A stretch of DNA of 30,210 nt from Ectocarpus siliculosus (taxonomy: Eukaryota; Sar; Phaeophyceae; Ectocarpales; Ectocarpaceae): positions 3,127,615 through 3,157,824 of the forward strand of contig FN649740.1 of NCBI GenBank assembly GCA_000310025.1, written 5' to 3'. Each line of letters begins with the position of its first letter. The first letter of the stretch is position 1. The notes beneath the pieces were generated by a model. It made no database searches. It was not told where the DNA came from and saw only the letters and a list, made by a program, of their open reading frames with translations. Position numbers and translations under genes: made by a program. This document shows, in pieces, positions 7,601-14,900 of this stretch.

Positions 7601-9944
7601 AGGCGATTGTTATCAGCCTCTATAGCTCAGCTGGGAGAGCGTGGCACTGAAGTTGCCAAGGTCACTGGTCCGATCCCGGTTGGAGGCATCTTATTTTTCG
7701 AAACTATTTTGCTGCTTTTCCCAGTTTGCTCTTCCTGTTCTAGCTGGAGGCGCCAATGTTAGGCGATGGTTATCAGCCTCTATAGCTCAGCTGGGAGAGC
7801 GTGGCACTGAAGTTGCCAAGGTCACTGGTTCGATCCCGGTTGGAGGCATCACGTTTTTTCGAATTCTACTTTTTCTGTTTTTCCCGGTTCGGACTACTTT
7901 CGCCCCTTTCTTACAACCCTCACATGCAATTCAACAGCAGGTGGCAGCTTTTCCTTTTTTTCTGGTTCCTTCCGTGTTTAATCCCGGCTGGAGGTACCAA
8001 CCTATTTTTTTACATATTTTTTTGCATTTCGACCAAAAACATTTTTGGGCCATCGCATTTCCCGCGATGGTGTTGTCATCGAGTTCCTCCCCGATGCATG
8101 GTCTCTTCACGCTTGCTTCCGAGTTGCATTGCAGCACAGCACACCACAGCGCGGCCCAGCAGTTAACTAACTGCACAGCTGCTGTGACAAGGGCAGCCGA
8201 GATTTCTATCTTCTCTGGGGGCCCATGTCCAAGTCCCTTTTTTTATCACTCCCGCGCTCTGGACGCCTCATGGGTCCCCCAATAAATCACATTCATTCGT
8301 GTTCCTCGCCTTCGTTGCAATACACTCGATTGGCCAATTAACAATTGGTCTGATGACACTCATATCCCACTATTGAATACGACACATCGTGCTTTGCATT
8401 TTCTATGTAGCATGCTCTGCCCAAAGTTAGTGCGAACTTGTGCTGAATGGCGCCCCTTTTTTTTCTGAGCTACGGTACGTTTTGTTTGGTCTTAAGAGTT
8501 GCATTTATTTGTTGTCAGCTGACGTTACATGTTCCACAAATTATTGCGTATGCATACACGCGTACATAGTGTCCTCTGCTGCCACATGCGTTGTTGGCGA
8601 TTTCTCTCTGAGACACTCCCTCGACCCTCGACGTCAAAACTTGTCCCGGCCATGTGTTCTTAGACGTCGCTTGGAGACTTCTCCGGGTCCAGCAACGAAC
8701 GCCTTGGCGGAATCGAGGCGTGCTTGCAGGGGGCGGCGACCAAGGAGGAGCTGGCCCTCAAGGCCAACGCCCGCGACGCTGAGGTGGGCATAGCAGTAGC
8801 GTGTTTTTGTCTCATTTCGTGTTGTTTTTATTCCGATGTTTAGTTGCTTGTGGGTGCGAGTTTACCAGGCACGCGCACGCTAATGAGCAAGGCGCGGGTC
8901 ACTGCTGTGGTGCTATTTTTTCGCGTCAGGAGGCGTCGTGGGTAAAGTTTTTTTTCTGCCGTTTCTTTGTTTCTGGCACGCCGGCAGGAAGAGGCGAGCG
9001 CATTCTGTTGGGTGCGCATGTGCATCCAAACAGGTCCCCACAATCCCCCCTTCCTCCCCTCTCGCCTTCGAAATACGAAGAAGTCTCCCCCTAAGGTGCC
9101 GTAAGCATCGTTTTCAGCCAACGTGGACCCCAGCGGTTCCTTGTCACTTGTTTCTCGATTAAAACTACTGTACACTTACAGCTCTGCCTCCCGTTTGTCG
9201 CTGTGGACGAACTCACGAAACAGGCGGCGTTCACCGCTCTTCGCGCGGACTGCGCCCTCCGGGCCCGACAAGCGTCCCTGGCCAGCCTTGAGACGACGGT
9301 TTCACGCCTCCAAGAGGAACACGCCAAGACAAGAAGAGCTTCCGACCTCACCGGCCGTTTCGTCGACTGGTTCTCCTCCCGCGGGCAGGTGTGCGTGCAT
9401 ATTTTTAGACGTTCATGGTCATTTTTTTTTCCCCGCGTGGTGTTTGAACTACAGCTGTGTTTGGGCGTTTTGGTGGAGGTTAATCCTGTTCTGCAGCAGG
9501 CCCCCCCCCCCCCCCTAGCACAGCAGCAGCAGGTGGGAGTTCTGCACGTACGGCGTTGCCTCATGCAGCGAAGGTCGTTGTGTAGTTGTGAACGTCGACC
9601 TCATTTGTTTATTTAACGTGCGCTGTATTGTCCCACCTTACACCGTCGTCATCCAGGCGTACGAGCACAACCTAGCAGCCGTCGAGAAGCACATCGAAAA
9701 CCTCGCTACTCGATCGGTGGGCGCTAGAGCCAGCCCGGCCTCGGCGGCGGCGGCCGCTTTAGACGCAGCGCGAGGGGCCCAGCGCATGGCTAGGAACGGA
9801 GGCCGCTCCACCTTGAATAGCCAAACGAACTTAGCAGATATTTTGGGGGGCAGCGGTTTCGCGCCGGGGGGGGGTGGAGGAGGCGGCAGCGGCGGCGGTG
9901 TGGGAGTTCCGTATGGCGGCGGGGTGCGTTTCACGCCCGCGTGA
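700..9944 (+). CDS. Multi-exon coiled-coil protein, function unknown (5' end not identified)
   Basis: Seven exons join in one frame: 700-762, 1550-1705, 2282-2475, 3401-3518, 8664-8783, 9182-9388 and 9657-9944 (stop TGA). Every intron begins GT and ends AG, and the phases agree at all joins (0, 0, 2, 0, 0, 0). The joined part codes for about 381 residues. No start methionine was found, so the N-terminus is probably missing. Residues are rich in E, K, R, L and A in long helical stretches. Short Lys/Asp/Glu-Leu patterns recur, such as KIDRSELDN, TKEELALKANARD and VDELTKQ, suggesting a rod-like coiled coil. The C-terminus is low complexity (poly-Ala, then a Gly-rich tail ending RFTPA). I do not recognise the family; cytoskeletal or ciliary coiled-coil proteins look like this, but so do many others. 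Intron 3519-8663 is 5.1 kb and hosts tRNA genes and repeats. The gene runs toward the ABC transporter gene on the other strand. Confidence 0.7.
1550..1705 (+). CDS. Coiled-coil gene exon
   Basis: The acceptor is TACATGCAG and the donor AGG|GTGAGC, phase 0 at both ends, 52 codons. It starts GEELEACIRERERAV and ends LSTKIDR, an amphipathic, Arg/Glu-rich helix. Confidence 0.65.
1871..1906. repeat. (CTG)12 microsatellite
   Basis: Twelve perfect CTG units lie inside an intron of the coiled-coil gene. An antisense open frame reads this as poly-Gln, but nothing else supports that frame. Confidence 0.95.
2153..2238 (+). repeat. Poly-C-ended dispersed repeat module, copy 1
   Basis: A module of about 70 bp beginning at CTCCGTCC and ending GAGTAC is followed by a poly-C tract. 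The same module is at 16665-16746 with only two differences before the C tract, and a diverged copy is at 16191-16277. A second poly-C tract sits just upstream at about 2087-2100. The middle (GTCAATGGTCAAACGATTA) resembles a tRNA D-arm/A-box, which would suggest a SINE; I see no clear B-box. Confidence 0.7.
2282..2475 (+). CDS. Coiled-coil gene exon
   Basis: The acceptor CCGCACACAG and donor GACAA|GTGAGG give a phase 0 start and phase 2 end. The exon encodes 64 residues, from SELDNMQAACAKVST to LAERAD, and contains the clearest heptad-like stretch of the gene (VSTLEAGLERGERERRENEE). Confidence 0.7.
3139..3210 (+). repeat. LTR-like fragment, copy 1
   Basis: About 72 bases starting TAAGGAATAATAAAAACAC and ending GAACGGGATGTGGT recur at 19247-19318 with a single internal mismatch. 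An AATAATAAAA stretch could serve as a poly(A) signal. The rest of the presumed LTR is not conserved here. It lies in an intron of the coiled-coil gene. Confidence 0.65.
3401..3518 (+). CDS. Coiled-coil gene exon
   Basis: The acceptor GCCGAGTCCAG was chosen because only this AG restores the frame after the phase 2 end of the preceding exon (AA + A = Lys). The donor is CAAG|GTATTA, phase 0. It encodes RSSQAVAQDLADLRRSF and onward to RDANELK, a helical segment. An earlier AG (3335 or 3338) would break the frame. Confidence 0.65.
3799..3871 (+). tRNA. tRNA-Phe (GAA), copy 1
   Basis: This is a 73-nt cloverleaf: acceptor GCCTCTA/TGGAGGC, D stem GCTC/GAGC, anticodon stem TGGCA/TGCCA with loop CTGAAGT (anticodon GAA), T stem ACTGG/CCGGT with loop TTCGATC, and discriminator A. 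The A-box TAGCTCAGCTGG and B-box GGTTCGATCC are canonical for Pol III. No intron and no encoded CCA. A T7 run just downstream is a Pol III terminator. It lies sense-oriented in the coiled-coil gene intron, about 3 kb upstream of the other copies. Confidence 0.95.
3954..4797. mobile_element. Foldback/MITE-like element with ~205-240 bp inverted repeats
   Basis: The left arm (about 3954-4159) and right arm (about 4562-4797) are inverted copies at high identity. Each runs from a GGCCTAGAC-type end through TTATTGGCTTGCGGACCCTT and the box GGGAATCGACCCC to CTTCACATTAAAA and an AAC/TTG triplet tract. The interior of about 400 bp codes for nothing I recognise. Each arm, read from the triplet tract outward, has a B-box-like GGGTCGATTCC (one mismatch to consensus), so a tRNA-derived origin is possible. 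A clean target-site duplication was not found. A related single arm lies at 20593-20726. Confidence 0.75.
4564..4604. repeat. (TTG)n tract at inner edge of foldback arm
   Basis: About 13 TTG units mark the inner end of the right arm. The matching shorter (AAC)n tract at about 4139-4158 marks the inner end of the left arm. Confidence 0.9.
4830..4924. repeat. Homopurine A/G-rich tract
   Basis: About 90 bases of almost pure A and G (GAAAAAG, AGTAAA and AGAAAG units) lie next to the outer end of the foldback element. It is low-complexity sequence without coding character and could form triplex DNA (inference). Confidence 0.85.
5200..5870. repeat. Diverged tandem/interspersed repeat units
   Basis: The phrase GACCAGTCAA..GGATGCCAGAGAGAG occurs at 5351 and 5711. 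CTTGTTGGCCGCACA.GAGCCGAA occurs near 5268 and 5832. The block (G)CGGTC.CACATGTACCCTCT..(G)CAAGCG occurs near 5414, 5560 and 5785, with ACGTGA.CCGAAG following at least twice. Units are diverged and partly deleted. A 198-residue antisense open frame across them follows the repeats and is not a credible gene. Confidence 0.7.
5950..6930. other. Intronic stretch without recognised feature
   Basis: AT-richer sequence inside the long intron of the coiled-coil gene. Short open frames are present (for example around 6434-6844), but none has family motifs or exon-like boundaries. Confidence 0.5.
6936..7008 (+). tRNA. tRNA-Phe (GAA), copy 2
   Basis: The 73 bases are identical to copy 1, with all cloverleaf stems intact, anticodon GAA and intact A- and B-boxes. 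A T5 terminator follows (CATTTTTCG). Its flanks resemble the flanks of copies 3-5 (GGAGGCGTCAATATT upstream, CACAGTTTGCTCT downstream), so it belongs to the same duplication series at greater age. Confidence 0.95.
7343..7440 (-). repeat. tRNA-derived SINE-like sequence or tRNA pseudogene
   Basis: Read on the minus strand, the sequence starts GGTCGCCCCGGTCCTCTAG and has a D-arm-like TCTAGTGGGTAACC. Its B-box at 7375-7385 is a perfect GGTTCGAGTCC. Acceptor ends do not pair and the T stem has a mismatch, so it is not a functional tRNA. The loop-like CTTCTAA could be read as UCU (Arg), but the anticodon stem is poor. After the tRNA part come a 6-bp hairpin (AGTGAG/CTCACT, about 7350-7368) and A7, as in a short SINE tail. 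It lies antisense between tRNA-Phe copies 2 and 3. Confidence 0.55.
7456..7528 (+). tRNA. tRNA-Phe (GAA), copy 3
   Basis: Identical to copy 1 over 73 bases, with GAA anticodon, intact Pol III boxes and a downstream T5 run. It is the first of three copies on an exact 160-bp period (7456, 7616, 7776). Confidence 0.95.
7616..7688 (+). tRNA. tRNA-Phe (GAA), copy 4, with T-loop substitution
   Basis: Same 73-base gene as the others except for T to C at 7670, which changes the T loop from TTCGATC to TCCGATC. The altered base corresponds to position 55, almost always U (pseudouridine) in elongator tRNAs, and lies within the B-box. The gene may be weakly transcribed or yield an unstable tRNA; a sequencing error is also possible. 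Confidence 0.85.
7776..7848 (+). tRNA. tRNA-Phe (GAA), copy 5
   Basis: Identical to copy 1, with intact boxes and stems and a T6 run after ATCACG. It is the last full copy of the 160-bp tandem array. Downstream spacer sequence diverges from the other units. Confidence 0.95.
7970..8015 (+). pseudogene. Decayed 3' remnant of a sixth tRNA-Phe unit
   Basis: GTTTAATCCCGGCTGGAGGTACC followed by a T-rich run matches the tRNA-Phe T-arm, acceptor and terminator context (GTTCGATCCCGGTTGGAGGCA) with a few changes. The 5' two thirds of the tRNA is not recognisable. Confidence 0.55.
8664..8783 (+). CDS. Coiled-coil gene exon after the tRNA-bearing intron
   Basis: The acceptor GTGTTCTTAG and donor GAG|GTGGGC give phase 0 at both ends. 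The exon encodes 40 residues, starting TSLGDFSGSSNERLGGIE and ending TKEELALKANARDAE. Phase 0 matches the end of the exon at 3518, so the intervening 5.1 kb can be spliced as one intron. Confidence 0.7.
9182..9388 (+). CDS. Coiled-coil gene exon
   Basis: The acceptor is TACACTTACAG and the donor GGGCAG|GTGTGC, phase 0 at both ends, 69 codons. It contains VDELTKQAAFTALRADCALR, then the helix ASLETTVSRLQEEHAK and FVDWFSSRGQ. Confidence 0.75.
9657..9944 (+). CDS. Coiled-coil gene terminal exon
   Basis: The acceptor is GTCGTCATCCAG, phase 0, and the frame ends at TGA 9942-9944. It begins AYEHNLAAVEKHIENLATRS, closing the helical part, followed by an Ala-rich run (SPASAAAAALDAARGAQRMA). The Gly-rich tail is GGGGGGGSGGGVGVPYGGG. 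The tail is low complexity and probably disordered. Confidence 0.75.
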   Translation, partial: AYEHNLAAVEKHIENLATRSVGARASPASAAAAALDAARGAQRMARNGGRSTLNSQTNLADILGGSGFAPGGGGGGGSGGGVGVPYGGGVRFTPA

Positions 9945-10960
9945 CGCGTGACTGCATGAGCGCACGCTCGACTTTGTGTGTGGAGAAGGGCGGTATTTTT
10001 TTGCAACGGCTTTCGTTATAGATGTGGCGCGCTAGGAGAGGAAAGACAAGCTGGACCCGTGGCTCCCTGGTAGCGCGGGAATTAACGGTACCATAGCGTT
10101 GGCGAGGGTTCGAGTTTCAAGGCGGACCCTGCGTCCAAGTGCCGCTGCTAAACGCTGCTGCTTGAACGGGGGTGCCTTCGCAACAGCGGGGCGGAAAGGT
10201 CTTGCGTGGGCATGACCAGTGTGAAGTACTGAGGCTGGAGAGTAATCCCGCGTAGTCTAATTTGTGGCGGTCTGGCCTGACCAAACGTTTGAGACCAACG
10301 GCACGGGCGTCATGGGTAGGGGCAGACGACTCCGGCGTCATAGATACGCGCGTCGGAGGGTTTTGCAGAGGGCTTCTCCATGGTCGCTGCTCTGGATCCT
10401 TCTTGTTTTTTCGTTCCTCTGAGAGGTTATAAGATAGAAGTGGTCGACGCTTGTGGTGAACGAAAGACGGGGGGTTGATGCCACCATCCACCAGCTCCAA
10501 GGGGGTGCGTACACAAAACAGCTTTTGTCGATCAACACACCAATACGGGTGACTACTCCTTCCTATGTCGCTGAACCCGATGCACAATCTTGATTCCACA
10601 GCCAATGCGTCTTTCAATGCCATGACAACCAAGCCGGAACAACCACAAGAAAAAGCCCAGCTGCCGAGGCTTCACGACCTCGCAAGTCTCACAACTTGTC
10701 CTAATACTTTGCTAGAGGCCTGTCCCCAATAGGGACAGGAAACGGTGGGCGGTTGCCACGCGCTCCCACGTGTCGCATAACTCGTCCATCCGAAACACTA
10801 CGTACCGGCCAGGCAGGACTTTTTCTTCTCCGTGCCCGGGGGGGGGTACCGACACCCACGTTCCTCAAGCTTCCTCGCACATCAGAAGGAAGGCGTGGCA
10901 CGTACCCTTAACCCTACAGCGTCACGTGCCGAATCATCGTAAGCATCAGGGCGCACACCG
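9945..10960. other. Convergent intergenic region
   Basis: This lies between the stop of the + strand coiled-coil gene and the stop of the - strand transporter gene, so it should hold both 3' UTRs. An 8-bp perfect hairpin (CCTGTCCC/GGGACAGG, 10719-10739, 5-nt loop) is the only clear structure. Antisense open frames (for example 10117-10632) show no family motif. Confidence 0.5.
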
Positions 10961-11950
10961 CTACAACGTCGCGTGTTCGTTCCCCGAGGCGTGGGCCTCG
11001 GTCCTCGAGGAGCACATCTCCGAGATCTCCCACGTCCCGTCCGGAGCGCCCCGGAGAGCCAGCACCCGCTCGTGGAGAGAGCGCAGAGAGGTGCGGTGGC
11101 CGATCGCCACCACCGTCACCCCGGCCGCTCGCATGAGACCGTAGGCGTCTCTCTCCGCTTCTTCGGTGACGGCGCTCATCGCCTCGTCTAGGAAGGCAAG
11201 GGCCGGGCGGTGGTACAGCACCCTGGCGATGCCAAGCCGCTGCTGCTCCCCGATGGACAGGATGGAGGCCCAGTCGCGTCGCCGCCGGGCTGGGGGTAGC
11301 CCTCTTTTTATTCTTCTCCCGACCGCCCCCCCGCTTCTTGTGCTACGCCCTGTCGTTTCTCCCTCCCGGACATGCGATGGCTGTTGCTGCTGCTGCTGGT
11401 GCGGCGATTGGCGGGTGTCCGAGAGCCGTCTCGTCCCGCCTCCTCCTCTTCCTTTGGAACCCTCCGGGGGGGTCGGAAAGTCGCCACCACCGGCAGACGA
11501 GGAAGAGAAACCGACGGTCTCTGCCTCGTCTCCAATGAGTGGCGAAGTGATCGATTCCTCGTCGTCAAAGACAACAACGTCGTCTTTGATCCTGATGCTG
11601 CCGTCGCTGCTGCTGTTGCTATTCCTCCTAGCTTGCCTCGAGCTGCTGCGGTCATCGAAGCCGTGCGGACCCCCGAAGGCGCCAGCTCCCGCGCGCGGCG
11701 CGGCGGAGGCTGTCCAACTGCTAGAGCTGAGACGCCTGCGAGTGTCGCCGCTAAGTGTGCTCCCGCTTGCGTCCAAGGCGTGACCGGTGCTACCGGCGGA
11801 GGAGCCGCCGTTTCTTTGCTCGGTACACGCGTCATCACCTCCGCCGCCGCCGCCGTTGCCTAGGCTGAACAGATGGGACAGGCCCAGGGCTGACAGAATG
11901 CGCTTGACCGTTGCGGGCGAAGCTTGGTCGCCTCTAGCTGGGTACGTAAC
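10961..11950 (-). CDS. ABCD4: ABCD4-like gene, exon 7 (second half of NBD)
   Basis: The acceptor ACACCAAG joins phase 0 to give [15 protein letters not shown], as expected for this family. After [11 protein letters not shown] comes a Gly/Ser/Gln-rich insertion of about 200 residues with the acidic patch [11 protein letters not shown]. The conserved block then returns: [19 protein letters not shown], Walker [18 protein letters not shown]-loop [10 protein letters not shown] and GTWEISEM. The stop is TAG at 10963-10961. Confidence 0.85.
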   Translation of the reverse strand, partial: VTYPARGDQASPATVKRILSALGLSHLFSLGNGGGGGGDDACTEQRNGGSSAGSTGHALDASGSTLSGDTRRRLSSSSWTASAAPRAGAGAFGGPHGFDDRSSSRQARRNSNSSSDGSIRIKDDVVVFDDEESITSPLIGDEAETVGFSSSSAGGGDFPTPPEGSKGRGGGGTRRLSDTRQSPHQQQQQQPSHVREGETTGRSTRSGGAVGRRIKRGLPPARRRRDWASILSIGEQQRLGIARVLYHRPALAFLDEAMSAVTEEAERDAYGLMRAAGVTVVAIGHRTSLRSLHERVLALRGAPDGTWEISEMCSSRTEAHASGNEHATL

Positions 11951-14900
11951 CTTGGTGTTCATTTTTTCGGGGCGGAGTGAGGGGAAACGGAGGACACGCG
12001 GATTGTTGGATTTGTTGTAGCGATGGGGAGGCGTGCGAGGACAGCAAGTTCGGGTTGATTTATTTTGTCGTGTCCATGATCATCATCGCCACCGAACACC
12101 AAAAGAGTGACGAGAAAAGAGCAAACGAGAAAAGGATCGCCCCTAGCGCACACTTGAGGGACGCGCTTGCGAAGGCAACATGCGTCACTGTTGTAGTCGT
12201 GCTTTTTGCCGTGTGCTTCCTGTACCGCCAAACTTCTGAAACAAACTCGCGGCCAGTGCGACCTTTACCCGATCACACAAACGAGCGAAAGCTAAGGCGA
12301 TGCCGCCAAGACGCCGCAAAAACTAAAACAGAGGAGGCTGACTAGAAGAAACGGACCGACCTGCTCGAACAGGGTCCCTCGAAAGCAGTAGGGCCGCTGC
12401 GGCACGAAGAGGACCCCCCCGCCAACCTCACGGTCCCCCGCGACCGGCCTCCTTCGTCCGGTGGTTCCCCGCTCCTCGTGCGCACGCAGACACGCTTCCA
12501 CACGGGGACAGAGCTCGACCGTTCCCGCCGCTGCCTCCCAGAGGCCCGCGATGGTCCTCAGGAGCGAGGTCTTGCCGCATCCGCTCGGACCCGTGATCAA
12601 GACGTTGTGCCCGCGGCGCACGGTGAGACTGAGCTCCCGGACGATCGCTCCCGCGCCTCTGCTTCCATGTTGTTCGGCTCCCGCCGCGAGGGTCCCACGT
12701 GCAGTCCTGCGGTTGTTGCTCCGGCTGCCGCGGCCGCCCCTGCCCGCTCCCGGAGAAGCTAAGGTCTCGCCGTCTTTAGGAGATACCACCCGGTCTACAC
12801 CGACGCCTCTGGTGTCGTCGCCGCCGCTACCGTTTGCATCCCCGTCAACAGCTTCTTCCCGTGGGTCGGTGACGTCTGCGTCGTCGCCGCTATCGTCGTC
12901 TTCCTCGCTGCTGCAATCGTCGCCGAGACCAAGTTGCTGCTCCGGTTGGGCCACGGTGTACCCTTCGACCCTCAGCAGCCAGCCGGGGTCATCACCCTCT
13001 CGCTCGCCTCCGCCCCCGTCGGCTTCGTCTTCCCTCCCCTCGTCGGAAACCGCCGCCGCCGCCGCCGTAGCCGCCGCCGTAGCCGCCGCCGACAACGCGG
13101 AAGCAACGTAGCCGGAACCACGACTGCACTCACGATCACCGACGAAAACGCCATCCTCGCTAGCGGAACGCCCCGCAGGGTGTCCGCCCGAAGACGTGCC
13201 TCCGGCGACGGCAAGAAGGCTCCGGCCCTCTGCCTCGCCGCCGCCGGTACCGACGACGGGCGGAGTGTAGTCCCCAGAATGGTGGCCTTCCCTTGGGCAC
13301 TCTTCGTCGTCGGCGTCACGGGCGTCGCGTCCCCGCTTGTGTCCCCGCCCCACTTCCATCTCGTCCTCCTTGTCGGCTTCCTTCTTCACGGCGGTGAGAA
13401 ATCGTCTCCAGCCGAGCCGGCTCCAGACCACCGCGGTCAAGGCGTTGCTGCTGCTTCGGGCGCCGCGCGCACCCCGTGCCCGCCTCCCCCCACCCCCTGG
13501 TCGATGTTCGGAGCTCTCGCCACCCCCGCGCCCGACCCCGCCCGCTCCGCCGCCGCCGCCATTGTTCCGGGAGGGACGGCGTACACTGGGTTCCGTCGAC
13601 CAAGGACCGAATGCTCGGGCGTCGCTGTCCGATAAGCCAGTTGCCCGGAGAAGCTCGGCTACACGCCTGGCGCTGCCGCCCATTCTGCTCGCTGCCTCTG
13701 ACGCGCGCAGCGCCTGTTTGTTGGAGGAGGGGCCGGAAAGACAAGGAGAAAGGTTGACGAAAACCGAAAATGTTCGTTTTGTTGTCTGTTATGTTCCTCC
13801 ACTAGGAGCCGTTGCCTCGGATACTCGTGCACGGTGAATAACCAACAAGACACGGATACTGTACTCAATGTAAGGCAAATAAACTAACAAGATGCGGGGT
13901 ACGGGACGTCCCTCCGAAAGTAACCCAACAAGAGGCCGGCGTTGTTTGTGGGAAGGGAAGGGTATTGTTTTGAGGGCGCACGCTGTCCAACGTTACCAAA
14001 TTGCCCAAAACACGAGGAAATACGCTGCCCCCTGAAGATGGAGCAACACTGACTGCTTTACCTTGGAAAACGCGTCGATAAGGTAAAGGCAGCTAAAGCT
14101 GCCGCGCGCCACAAGGGCGGCGATCTCCGCCTCCCCCATCCCCTCCGCCTTGGACAAGTACAAGATGGCGCCGCCGACAGCCGCGTAGTTGACGATAGAG
14201 CCAAGGTAGTCGAAGAACTGTGTAAACAAGTAGAGGGGGACGTGACGCCTTATCACCTCCCACCTGTTTCGGCGATTTGCGGGGAGAGCCGGAAAATTGT
14301 TCGGATGCAAAACGCGGGAGCGGCCAAACAACCAGCGTGATTTAGCTGGCGTTAACTTGCACGACAGCAGCAGTTGTGGTGACACCCCGTTCAAGTGACA
14401 GCAGGAACTAGTTGCACGCTGTTCGAAATCACAGCTTTACTGCCAGGCGTACCTGTGGTGTACCACACACAGCGGTAGCTCAATTGTCCTTTTCGGCCAC
14501 TGCAAACAGCGAATGCCGTTGTGTTGTCGCGGCAGTGCATTCGCACCTGGTAGAGGTGTCGAGATTGGCTCTTAGGCGTGATTGGACATGCATTCATACT
14601 CGTTCGAAAAACATCGCGGAGCGATCGAATCACTAGAACGATGGACAAGCAACCTCTTCGACAGAAGCCTCTGATTATTGCGCAAGGTCTGCCAGAAGAG
14701 CCGGCCGCAAACCCACACACGTTAACGTAGCTCCGCCAAAATACGACCCCACTCCTAGTAATGGTAATTCTCACCAGGCGGTCACGACGGCATTGAAACT
14801 CTCCCCCAATCGATCCCTCTCCCTTCCTTCAACGGCCCCCACGCCACAGAAAACCACGGATTCCGAGTGGGTCCTGAGCCAGGCGTGGTCGTAGCGGAAG

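Larger units (their letters stand above)
7456..7848 (+). repeat. 160-bp tandem repeat carrying tRNA-Phe
   Basis: Starts of tRNA copies 3, 4 and 5 are exactly 160 bases apart. The spacer (TCTTATTTTTCGAAACTATT to AGGCGATNGTTATCA) is nearly identical between the first two units. The few differences include CCGCCTGTAGG versus TAGCTGGAGG. This points to recent unequal crossing-over or replication slippage. Confidence 0.9.

Noticed and set aside
7456-7848. CRISPR-like regular spacing
   Set aside because: The repeated unit is a 73-base tRNA gene with conserved spacers in a eukaryotic intron; this is a tandem duplication, not a CRISPR array.
7481-8285. Open frames running through tRNA-Phe copies (for example 214 residues from 7641)
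   Set aside because: Their repeated peptide is the translation of the tRNA gene itself on a 160-bp period.
10057-10130. tRNA-like sequence with GGTTCGAGTTT
   Set aside because: Only a partial B-box is present. The T stem and acceptor do not pair, so I do not call a tRNA or SINE.
11166-11863. Plus-strand frames of 163-205 residues opposite transporter exon 7
   Set aside because: Antisense shadows of low-complexity coding sequence.
12461-13635. Long plus-strand frames opposite transporter exon 6
   Set aside because: High-GC shadows of the minus-strand coding frame; the minus strand has ABC motifs, the plus strand has none.
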